Assembly: GCA_030632725.1 (NCBI GenBank)
Contig: DAOVUF010000058.1
Coordinates: 1 to 19,220 of the forward strand
Length of the DNA: 19,220 bases
Origin: QNES01 sp023143415
GTDB taxonomy: Bacteria; Pseudomonadota; Gammaproteobacteria; Beggiatoales; Beggiatoaceae
Direction of reading: 5' to 3'
In this document: positions 7,431 through 12,820 of the stretch, piece after piece
Numbering within the stretch: position 1 is the stretch's first letter
Layout of the letters: each line of letters opens with the position of its first letter
Position numbers and translations under genes: made by a program
Notes under the pieces: model-generated
What the model saw: the letters and a program-made list of their open reading frames with translations, nothing else
The model's database searches: none
Told to the model about the DNA's origin: nothing

Positions 7431-7457
7431 GGGTTTTGATTGAGATTGGAGAAAAAA

Positions 7458-7477
7458 CACGACGCTGGCGCGTCGTG
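7458..7477. repeat. GC-rich hairpin downstream of the dehydrogenase
   Basis: CACGACGC and GCGTCGTG are perfect 8-bp arms around TGGC, 28 bases after the dehydrogenase stop. No T-run follows on the plus strand. A damaged version follows the decayed dehydrogenase copy near 10950-10970, so it was duplicated with the gene end. The ACGCTGG/GCGTGGGAA wording recurs at 7625-7650 and 10957-10983. Confidence 0.55.
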
Positions 7478-7504
7478 GAAGACATTCCCACGCAGGTGCG
7501 TCAC

Positions 7505-7622
7505 TGCCATTAAGTTAAGCCTTGGAGTCCAAACCTTTAGATTTGGAAGTGTTTGAGATTTAAGCGAAATCATCCAAATCTGAAGGTTTGGACTCCAATA
7601 AATATTCCTTAATTTAATGGCA
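7505..7622. repeat. 118-bp near-perfect palindrome (R1-related)
   Basis: Outer arms 7505-7519 and 7608-7622 pair over 15 bp with one mismatch. Inner arms 7522-7547 and 7573-7598 pair over 26 bp with one mismatch. The inner arm GGAGTCCAAACCTTTAGATT is a diverged R1 unit. The element fills most of the gap between the dehydrogenase and the antitoxin gene and could fold as one long cruciform or RNA stem. Confidence 0.75.
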
Positions 7623-7677
7623 TTGACGCTCCAGCGTAGGAACGAGAAATCGATTTTTAGGAACAGGTCAATGCTTT

Positions 7678-7977
7678 ATGCTAAAAACGGAAAAAATGGA
7701 AAATAATCTAGCAATCAACTTTCAAATTCCAGAACTGATTTTGGAAACGCATCAGCAACAAATTAAACCGATTCAAGAAATGTTAAAAATCGGATTGGTA
7801 ATTTGGGAGTATTTGAATGGTCATTTGTCTATTCAAGAATCGGGTGATATTTTAAATATTGGTTATAGAGGTTTTTTAGAATTACTGTGGAGTAAAGGCA
7901 TTCCAATTGATGGTTTGAATGAAGATGAATTAGCTCTGCAAGTCTCTCAATTACGAAAAATGATTGAGGTACAATAA
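7678..7977 (+). CDS. UPF0175-family antitoxin
   Basis: Product of 99 residues. The C-terminal half fits UPF0175: WEYLNGHLSIQESGDILNIG as a helix-turn-helix-like segment, then YRGFLELLWSKGIPIDGLNE. UPF0175 proteins are commonly encoded directly before DUF3368 PIN toxins and act as the antitoxin and DNA-binding autoregulator. Start choice is uncertain: ATG 7678 has AGG ten bases upstream, while ATG 7696 would remove six residues (MLKTEK) and still keep the domain. Its stop codon shares one base with the toxin start (TAATG), which implies coupled translation. Confidence 0.8.
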   Translation: MLKTEKMENNLAINFQIPELILETHQQQIKPIQEMLKIGLVIWEYLNGHLSIQESGDILNIGYRGFLELLWSKGIPIDGLNEDELALQVSQLRKMIEVQ

Positions 7978-8420
7978 TGCTTGTTGTCTCAAATACCAGT
8001 CCGTTGATTGCTTTAGCCAAAATTAATCAGTTCATCATTTTTCAGCAACTATTTCAAACCGTACTGATTTCCCAAGCGGTATCTGATGAGTTCCTGAAGA
8101 ATTGCACACTGGTTGAAAAGACAAATTTCCAATCTGCTTGTCAAGATTTTATTGAGATTGTTGAAGTACAGCCTTTCTCTCAAACGTTTTCACGTCGTTT
8201 AGGTGTAGGAGAACGAGAAACGATAAGCTTGGCTATACAAAAACAAGCAGATATACTTATTATTGATGATCGCAAAGCTTTTAATGAGGCGCGTGAAAAA
8301 AAATTAACGGTTGTTTCTACCAGAGCGGTTTTAAGAATGGCTGCCGAACAAAAAATGACGGATTACCAAACATTAGAAATGGCTCTTAAACAAGAAAATT
8401 TCTTTTTACCTAATTATTGA
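7977..8420 (+). CDS. PIN-domain toxin, DUF3368 family
   Basis: Product of 147 residues, the usual length. It opens with VVSNTSPLIALAKI, the DUF3368 form of PIN strand 1, in which SNTSPL replaces the classical D-x-S. Acidic metal-site residues follow: the E residues in GERETISLAI and the aspartates of ILIIDDRKA, then the strand KKLTVVSTRAVL. PIN proteins are metal-dependent ribonucleases that block translation when unopposed. The gene overlaps the UPF0175 antitoxin by one base. An intrinsic-terminator-like hairpin at 8559-8589 lies downstream after an R2 repeat. Confidence 0.88.
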   Translation: MLVVSNTSPLIALAKINQFIIFQQLFQTVLISQAVSDEFLKNCTLVEKTNFQSACQDFIEIVEVQPFSQTFSRRLGVGERETISLAIQKQADILIIDDRKAFNEAREKKLTVVSTRAVLRMAAEQKMTDYQTLEMALKQENFFLPNY

Positions 8421-8460
8421 ATTGATTTGATAACATAATGTTGTCTGAATCAGTGAGCGT

Positions 8461-8548
8461 AGTCAGGTAGGGTGGGCAACGTGGTTGCCCACCACTTTTT
8501 TAATGAGGAAGGTGGGCAAGAAAAGGACTTTGCCCACCCTACATGACT
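8461..8548. repeat. R2 repeat, full copy A (~88 bp)
   Basis: Ends are AGTCAGGTAGGGTGGGCAA and TTGCCCACCCTACATGACT, inverted repeats with one mismatch. Inside are TTGCCCACC, then ACTTTTTTAATGAGGAA, then GGTGGGCAA. The four arms can pair either as two side-by-side hairpins or as one long outer stem with an inner one. Confidence 0.9.
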
Positions 8549-8558
8549 GGATAAAAAA

Positions 8559-8589
8559 ATAGCCCCGTAGCATGAAACTACGGAGCTAT
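8559..8589. terminator. Bidirectional intrinsic terminator between convergent genes
   Basis: ATAGC-C-CCGTAG and CTACGG-A-GCTAT pair over 11 bp with a single internal mismatch around CATGAAA. A-run AAAAAAA precedes and TTAATTTT follows, so the hairpin can work on both strands. It lies between the PIN toxin gene (plus) and the lipoprotein gene (minus). Confidence 0.75.
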
Positions 8590-8659
8590 CTTAATTTTAA
8601 TTACTCAAAATAGACAACCGTTTTTGGTCATTTTTGCAGCTATTCTTGTGTTAATGGTC

Positions 8660-9769
8660 TCATTGTCCACTTACACTGATAGAATCCAGCTTATCCCAAT
8701 GAAAAGTTCTTTCACCATTCATATCAATGTCTTCCAACAAATAATGATAGATACCACCTTCATTGTTTGTACTGGTATCAAAGTAGGAATAGCAGGTTTC
8801 TTCTCTTTCGGAACCTCTAGCCATAATGATCGCATGACTATTAATTCCTTCTTCGATAGCTATCAATTTGTCTTCTATGCATTGATTTGTTTCACAGGAT
8901 TCTATCCCGCTTTCTTTTTCATGTCCAATAGTCACCAACTTACCTTCATAACATCCCGTTGGGTTAGCAAATTCATCCCCTCCGAACAGGGTGATGTCTA
9001 TGCCATCTTCACTTGCGATACCACGCCATAAGCGGAAGCCCGCATTATCACTCTCAATACCCGTTGACCAAGTTAACACAATACCCTTTTCTTCAGCGGT
9101 AGCTGTGAAATCAATTAGCCTGACAGCTAAATTCACGGGGAATGGCGGTCCTGGAGGAGGAGGAGGAGGTTCACAGCTTTGTAAACTTAACGCAGCCCTT
9201 CCAAAAGAAAGTGCTTGACTATCTTCTTGAGGTTCTATAGGGATTACTGAAAATTCAGATTCGCCTTCCATTTTGTAAACAAGAGCCATTACCAAGTCCT
9301 CCATAACGGACCCTTCGGCAAAATAAGGTGTAAACCCCATTTCTGGTAAATCATCAATATCCAGACCAGAAATGAAACCATCCATGTCAATCGGCATCAC
9401 TACCAAAGCTCGGTTGATATTTTGCTGGGTCATTGAATCCATTTGTTGTACAATCGCAGGATCAATGTTTTTCGCAAATTCTGTTTCTACATCTATAAGT
9501 TCATCATTAACATCAATAGCCAGGGTGGTCAACGTTACGTTTGAAAAAGCAAACCCCATAAAAACAATAGACGGATCACCGCTTTCAACAGCAAAAAGAG
9601 AAGACCCTTCTTTATGTTTATATTTAAATTTTGTGGTTGATTTCAGATTTCCACAAGAAGGATCTATTTCAGTTGTATTTTCAAACTCAAAAGTAGTATT
9701 ACAACCTACTATTGTTGCCAAAAATGGCACCAAGAAAATAAACCATCGGAATCTTCTAAAAAATTTCAT
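8660..9769 (-). CDS. Lipoprotein with C-terminal FN3-like domain
   Basis: Product of 369 residues from ATG 9769. An upstream in-frame ATG at 9808 would add 13 polar residues before the signal peptide; 9769 is preferred because GAGG stands eight bases upstream. A type II signal peptide (KFFRRFRW, then a hydrophobic core) ends in IVGC with C23 as the lipidated Cys, so the protein should be membrane-anchored in the periplasm or outer membrane. Residues ~24-200 are acidic and of unknown fold (no family recognised). A proline linker PPPPPPGPP sits near residue 203. The C-terminal part (VRLIDFTATAEEKGIVLTWS, DNAGFRLWRG ... GIYHYLLEDIDMNGERTFH) matches the FN3-like/secretion-type domain seen at the ends of many surface proteins, here with several Cys that could form disulfides. 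Role unknown; surface structure or binding is possible. Confidence 0.72.
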   Translation of the reverse strand: MKFFRRFRWFIFLVPFLATIVGCNTTFEFENTTEIDPSCGNLKSTTKFKYKHKEGSSLFAVESGDPSIVFMGFAFSNVTLTTLAIDVNDELIDVETEFAKNIDPAIVQQMDSMTQQNINRALVVMPIDMDGFISGLDIDDLPEMGFTPYFAEGSVMEDLVMALVYKMEGESEFSVIPIEPQEDSQALSFGRAALSLQSCEPPPPPPGPPFPVNLAVRLIDFTATAEEKGIVLTWSTGIESDNAGFRLWRGIASEDGIDITLFGGDEFANPTGCYEGKLVTIGHEKESGIESCETNQCIEDKLIAIEEGINSHAIIMARGSEREETCYSYFDTSTNNEGGIYHYLLEDIDMNGERTFHWDKLDSISVSGQ

Positions 9770-9893
9770 TTGAAAAACCTCATTTGTGTGAGCATATTGT
9801 TTTCCCATTATCGGTATATATAATAATCACGATAAGCGGGCTATGCTAAATAGTTAAATAAAAGAGCTTTGTACAGGACATTTTTTATTGTTT

Positions 9894-9936
9894 GATCGAG
9901 GCTAAAGTTTTTTTGCAAAAAACTTTAGCCTCGATC
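9894..9936. repeat. Perfect 20-bp hairpin, loop TGC
   Basis: GATCGAGGCTAAAGTTTTTT (9894-9913) and its exact complement (9917-9936) flank TGC. It is one of several hairpins here that keep a T-run/loop/A-run centre while the outer stem changes. Confidence 0.9.
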
Positions 9937-10033
9937 TCAGAATTTTCACAATTCAAGAATTTTCGTAACGACTCAGCTTTGAAATCAATTTCAAGGCTGA
10001 CAGCTAAAGCAGGCTAAAGCCAGCTAAATTAGC

Positions 10034-10119
10034 CATGTAGGGTGGGCAATGTGGGTGCAACGGCACATTTTTAATGAGGAAGGTGGGCAAGAAAAGGACT
10101 TTGTCCACCCTACATGACT
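10034..10119. repeat. R2 repeat, mosaic copy B
   Basis: The framework is that of copy A, but the second arm reads GTGCAACGGCAC, which belongs to the variant at 12003-12158, while the other arms keep GGTGGGCAA and TTGTCCACC. This copy is therefore a mosaic of two arm types. Confidence 0.8.
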
Positions 10120-10270
10120 TTTTCAACGCCCGATTAATTGAAATAAGCTAGACGCTGGACGTATTGTCGCCTAACTTATCATTCACTGGCAAATTTGCCT
10201 TTATAATTCATACCTATAGCCATATAAATTCAGGCAAGTTTGAGCAAATGGGTTATTTTTTTATGCCATT
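10120..10270. other. Intergenic DNA without recognisable features
   Basis: No plausible reading frame, RNA gene or strong repeat is visible here. There are only short palindromes such as GGCAAATTTGCC at 10189-10200. Confidence 0.5.
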
Positions 10271-10300
10271 TTGAAAAAGTACCCCTAAATATTGTATAAT
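10271..10300 (+). promoter_or_regulatory. Sigma70-like promoter
   Basis: TTGAAA (10271-10276) and TATAAT (10295-10300) are separated by 18 bases, the best promoter match I see in the window. It points at the tiny frame starting at ATG 10429, leaving a leader of about 120 bases with short inverted repeats (ACTCA...TGAGT near 10331-10356). Confidence 0.5.
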
Positions 10301-10428
10301 TCCAAAATACTAAAAATAGCAGGCATTATCACTCAGCCCACTTTTTTTAGTGAGTCCATTCTACAAAATAATATTAAACTGAACAAGAGACCCAGAGTTA
10401 TTAATGGCCTAACTCAGAGTATCTATTT

Positions 10429-10509
10429 ATGAAATTACCTAAAAAACTGAAAAAACTGAAATTGATTCGTTCATTAAAAAATTGGACGAAGATATGGCGG
10501 AAAAATTAG
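10429..10509 (+). pseudogene. Tiny frame: broken gene start, or 26-residue basic peptide
   Basis: As read, the frame encodes MKLPKKLKKLKLIRSLKNWT plus six more residues, with 9 Lys and 2 Arg, ending at TAG. One extra A in the AAAAAA run at 10441-10446 would instead give MKLPKKTEKTEIDSFIKKLD followed by EDMAEKL, which looks like the start of an ordinary soluble protein. In both readings the stop is formed where an R2 repeat begins (10508). I favour a gene truncated by the repeat and then frameshifted; a genuine cationic peptide behind the upstream promoter cannot be excluded. Confidence 0.35.
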
Positions 10510-10620
10510 TCAGGTAGGGTGGGCAACTTTGGTGCAACGGCAAAACATTATCCACAAATTCATGTATTAATAAAATGCCTCCCTGCACACAAAATTACGT
10601 GTGCAACACCCTACCTGACT
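10508..10620. repeat. R2-type repeat, divergent copy C with its own arm set
   Basis: Ends AGTCAGGTAGGGTGGGCAA and CACCCTACCTGACT match the R2 termini. The distal hairpin is rebuilt as TGCACAC (10584-10590) and GTGTGCA (10599-10605) around AAAATTAC, a third arm type. The AATGAGGAA centre is missing. Confidence 0.65.
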
Positions 10621-10985
10621 CCGCGATGAATTATATCGTACACATCGTCAACTCACCACTGTTGTTTTACAAACAATCTGACCCCCGACGCACAAATTGA
10701 CATAGGGATGGAAACGAAAAACCCCCGAATAGAACGCTGCCAACAAGTCTTATCTGATTTAAGCCAAAAAACCCGATTTGTCCATGTTGTCTGTGGCTTT
10801 GCGGGAAATACGGAATTTGTTGTATTGTAGAGTTCTCCAGAAAATTTTTATCCCGTCGTGAAACCTTCAATGTTTTTAAAACCTTGAAGGTTTGGAGCGA
10901 AATTGATATGGATAACTATAGGGGTTTGATTGAGATTGGAGAAAAAAACTCGACGCTGGCGCGCTGGCGCGTGGGAATGAGAAAA
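10618..10985 (+). pseudogene. Decayed duplicate of the glutamate dehydrogenase 3' end and downstream DNA
   Basis: Bases 10618-10830 closely match 7214-7430, the last ~72 codons of the dehydrogenase. Small deletions (one ACAA unit lost near 10671, five bases near 10766) and substitutions break the frame and create TGA. After a 90-base insertion carrying a hairpin (10861-10893), the match resumes at about 10919-10985 with the DNA that follows the intact gene (7428-7473). The left junction coincides with the end of an R2 repeat at a shared ACT. Confidence 0.9.
10861..10893. repeat. Hairpin inside the duplicated segment
   Basis: AAACCTTCAA (10861-10870) pairs exactly with TTGAAGGTTT (10884-10893). 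It lies within DNA absent from the original dehydrogenase downstream region, so it arrived after or during the duplication. Its layout resembles the AAACCTGACAGG hairpin at 3719. Confidence 0.65.
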
Positions 10986-11008
10986 AAATACTTATAAGAG
11001 GTTGCAAT

Positions 11009-11446
11009 ATGAATGCGATGATATATGGTTCAGAGCAGGCTGAAACTCAAAAGCAGATTTACTTACAACACGTCACTCAACTTTACACCGATATTAGTGA
11101 TTGGTTACAATCGGAACCACTCCGTTTAAAAAATACCGAGATTGAAATTCAAGAAGTTTTAGGACGTTACTCGGTTCCCCAACTCGAAATTCAAACCGAT
11201 ACTGGTGAAGTGTTAGCCGATATGAAACCTACCGGTGCTTCGGTGTTGGGAGCAGAAGGATTAATTATAGTAGAAGGTTGGTTAGATAAAGGCTATGTTT
11301 TGTACCTGCGAAAAAACGAAACTGACAGTATTGAAACTGATGGTTGGTATTGGGAAGAACAGCGTTTGAATACGCCACCTCATTTCCTAACTAAAACTAA
11401 GCTTCTTCAACTGATTACTTGGGTGAGTGACTATGAGTTTGTCTAA
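11009..11446 (+). CDS. Unrecognised protein encoded upstream of, and overlapping, a HEPN gene
   Basis: Product of 145 residues; AGAGG stands seven bases before the ATG. I do not recognise the family. It is acidic and soluble, with a long N-terminal helix (QAETQKQIYLQHVTQLYTDI), then a β-rich part (EIEIQEVLGRYSVPQLEIQT, GLIIVEGWLDKGYVLYLRKN) and a Trp-rich end (DGWYWEEQRLNTPPHFLTKT). No nucleotidyltransferase GS-x10-DxD motif is present, so it is not the MNT antitoxin usual beside HEPN toxins. It overlaps the HEPN gene by 14 bases and is probably co-translated. A cognate antitoxin or a sensor subunit are both possible. Confidence 0.75.
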   Translation: MNAMIYGSEQAETQKQIYLQHVTQLYTDISDWLQSEPLRLKNTEIEIQEVLGRYSVPQLEIQTDTGEVLADMKPTGASVLGAEGLIIVEGWLDKGYVLYLRKNETDSIETDGWYWEEQRLNTPPHFLTKTKLLQLITWVSDYEFV

Positions 11447-11978
11447 TCCGCTACCACCCATTTGGCAAGCTTATAAAACAGCCCAAGATAGCTTTAGAAT
11501 CGCCAAAAGAGCAATTAAAACCAATGAACCTAAAGCCAAACAAAGGTTACTTCAGCGCACCGATATCGAAACTGAAACGATTATTGATGCAGAACGTCTG
11601 ATTGAGGAAAGTAAAAATGAGTCTGATGCCCTATTTGTACTCGCATTATGGGCTGCTTTTGAACGTTTTCTCAGAGATTATTTGCAACACAAAGGTACGG
11701 CGTTACTAAAAAATGTGACCCCTTCTGACTTAGCTGGAGAAATGTATCTTCACTTCTACAAGGAAGTTGAATTTTGGCAACCCGATGAAATTTTGAATTT
11801 TCTTAAATTGAGTTTATTGAAACATAAAATCCAATTAGCGGGTAATGCAAAAGTCGTGTACAACTATAGAAACTGGATAGCTCATGGAAAAGGTTCTTCC
11901 AAAACAGTATCACCAGTTACTCCGCACAAAGCTTATGAAACACTGACTGAAATTGTTAATATTCTTATTGCTAATTAG
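11433..11978 (+). CDS. HEPN-domain protein, likely ribonuclease toxin
   Basis: Product of 181 residues from ATG 11433. A GTG two codons earlier is also in frame, but ATG has GGTGAG seven bases upstream. The all-helical pattern with ALFVLALWAAFERFLRDYLQ resembles MAE_28990/RiboL-PSP-type HEPN proteins. The catalytic RX4-6H motif is intact as R146-NWIA-H151 (YNYRNWIAHGKG), which in HEPN nucleases cleaves RNA. HEPN proteins act as toxins or abortive-infection effectors (family knowledge). The gene overlaps the preceding one by 14 bases and is followed directly by R2 repeats, with no clear terminator of its own. Confidence 0.75.
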   Translation: MSLSNPLPPIWQAYKTAQDSFRIAKRAIKTNEPKAKQRLLQRTDIETETIIDAERLIEESKNESDALFVLALWAAFERFLRDYLQHKGTALLKNVTPSDLAGEMYLHFYKEVEFWQPDEILNFLKLSLLKHKIQLAGNAKVVYNYRNWIAHGKGSSKTVSPVTPHKAYETLTEIVNILIAN

Positions 11979-12002
11979 CAAGCGAAGCGTGGGTTTCCGC
12001 GA

Positions 12003-12158
12003 AGTCAGGTAGGCCGTTGCACCGTCTTTTTGTGCACTTTTTTAATGAGGAAGCCGTTGCACTCAAAGCCATGTAGGCCGTTGCACCGTCTTTTTGGTGG
12101 CACTTTTTTAATGAGGAAGCCGTTGCACTCAAAGGACGGCGCAACGGCCTACATGACT
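12003..12158. repeat. R2 repeat, tandem variant with CCGTTGCA arms (copies D1 and D2)
   Basis: D1 (12003-12069) and D2 (12070-12158) keep the R2 framework: GTAGG at the start, ACTTTTTTAATGAGGAAG in the centre, CAAAGGAC and CCTACATGACT at the end. The GGTGGGCAA/TTGCCCACC arms of copy A are replaced by GCCGTTGC and GCAACGGC, which again pair. The outer arms AGGTAGGCCGTTGC and GCAACGGCCTACAT also pair, apart from the same single mismatch seen in copy A. D1 lacks the final arm. Confidence 0.85.
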
Positions 12159-12182
12159 TCTCGTCGAAAAATTCAATTTTCG

Positions 12183-12216
12183 AGGTTCAAGTTTTTGCAC
12201 GCAAAAACTTGAACCT
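12183..12216. repeat. Perfect 16-bp hairpin, loop AC
   Basis: AGGTTCAAGTTTTTGC (12183-12198) and GCAAAAACTTGAACCT (12201-12216) pair exactly. The layout matches the hairpins at 9894 and 18011, with a different outer stem. Confidence 0.9.
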
Positions 12217-12461
12217 TGAATCCAATTCTTTGAAAATGGCTTTTTTCCCATTTCATTTTTCTATTTGGGCCTGTTGACTTTGCGCGATGACTTTTATTTG
12301 AAATTGCCTAATTTGACTCTGCGTCAATTGTTTGTGGAATGAAATCCACCATATTGATGTTTCGACTCGCTATGCTGAAATGATGCAGGGCTTTGTCAAT
12401 GAACCGAATCTGGAGCAACTGTTTAGGGGTTATTGGGAAAAATATGTTTCGCAATTACCAG

Positions 12462-12547
12462 CCATGTAGGGTGGGCAATGTGGTTGCCCACCACTTTTTT
12501 AATGAGGAAGGTGGGCAAGAAAAGGACTTTGCCCACCCTACATGACT
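12462..12547. repeat. R2 repeat, full copy E
   Basis: Nearly identical to copy A at 8461-8548, including GTGGTTGCCCACC and the AATGAGGAA centre. Its first bases supply the TAG that ends the first half of the broken ATPase-nuclease gene. Confidence 0.9.
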
Positions 12548-12583
12548 ACAGCGTTCAATAATCCTTAAGTAAGTGCCATTAAT

Positions 12584-12620
12584 GTAGGGGCAATCCCTTG
12601 TGGTTGCCCTGAGTAGTTAC
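12584..12620. repeat. R3 repeat (GGGGCAATCCCTTGTGGTTG)
   Basis: A 37-base repeat beginning GTAGGGGCAATCCC and ending CTGAGTAGTTAC, with a GGGCAA/TTGCCC stem. Further copies lie at 17971-18006 (inverted), 18087-18121 and 18559-18595. Confidence 0.85.
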
Positions 12621-12767
12621 GGCAAATCAAAGGCTATGCGGAAGGCTTAAAAAAAGAATATCCAGAAGCGCGAATTTCGCAGTTTGTGATTGTTTTGGTA
12701 ATCAGGGGTTTCGTGTATTTGCGGTGGATGAAGCAGGGGTTTAAACGGATTGAGTTGCAAATTTCAT

Positions 12768-12799
12768 AAACCCCGTTTCTGGCAGAAACTGGGTTTTTT
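12768..12799 (+). terminator. Intrinsic terminator-like hairpin
   Basis: AAACCC-C-GTTTC and GAAAC-T-GGGTTT pair around TGGCA with one mismatch and are followed by eight T residues on the plus strand. It lies 25 bases past the stop of the broken nuclease gene and 22 bases before the stop of the convergent sensor gene. On the minus strand the hairpin is preceded by A residues and followed by only TTT. Confidence 0.6.
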
Positions 12800-12820
12800 T
12801 TCGGTGAAATATCTGAAAAA

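Larger units (their letters stand above)
12259..12744 (+). pseudogene. Broken AAA-ATPase-like / PD-(D/E)XK nuclease gene with repeats inside
   Basis: Three pieces in different frames look protein-like. Bases 12262-12339 encode LRDDFYLKLPNLTLRQLFVE, which resembles the LKIPNxEVRxLF segment of AAA-ATPase-like (PF09820-type) proteins. After an extra T at 12340 the text continues as EIHHIDVSTRYAEMMQGFVN and EPNLEQLFRGYWEKYVSQLP to 12460, where an R2 repeat gives the stop. After the R2 and R3 repeats, 12620-12690 encodes RQIKGYAEGLKKEYPEARIS and a further shift gives GNQGFRVFAVDEAGV to TAA 12744, like a PD-(D/E)XK tail. Such ATPase-nuclease proteins are common in repeat-rich genomes. The start and middle are missing. 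Confidence 0.5.

Noticed and set aside
7160..7573. 137-codon minus-strand frame over the dehydrogenase end
   Set aside because: It overlaps conserved dehydrogenase coding sequence and repeat DNA and has no recognisable domain.
8624..9218. Plus-strand frames opposite the lipoprotein gene
   Set aside because: They lie antisense to a convincing lipoprotein with signal peptide and ribosome site; glycine runs are the complement of the proline hinge.
9809..11008. Hidden tRNA or other classical RNA gene in the long gene-free stretch
   Set aside because: No cloverleaf with a GTTCRA-type T-arm or CCA end was visible on either strand; the stems present belong to the repeat families.
12030..12212. 60-codon plus-strand frame with repeated FLMRKPLHSK
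   Set aside because: It is a translation of the tandem R2 copies, not a protein gene.
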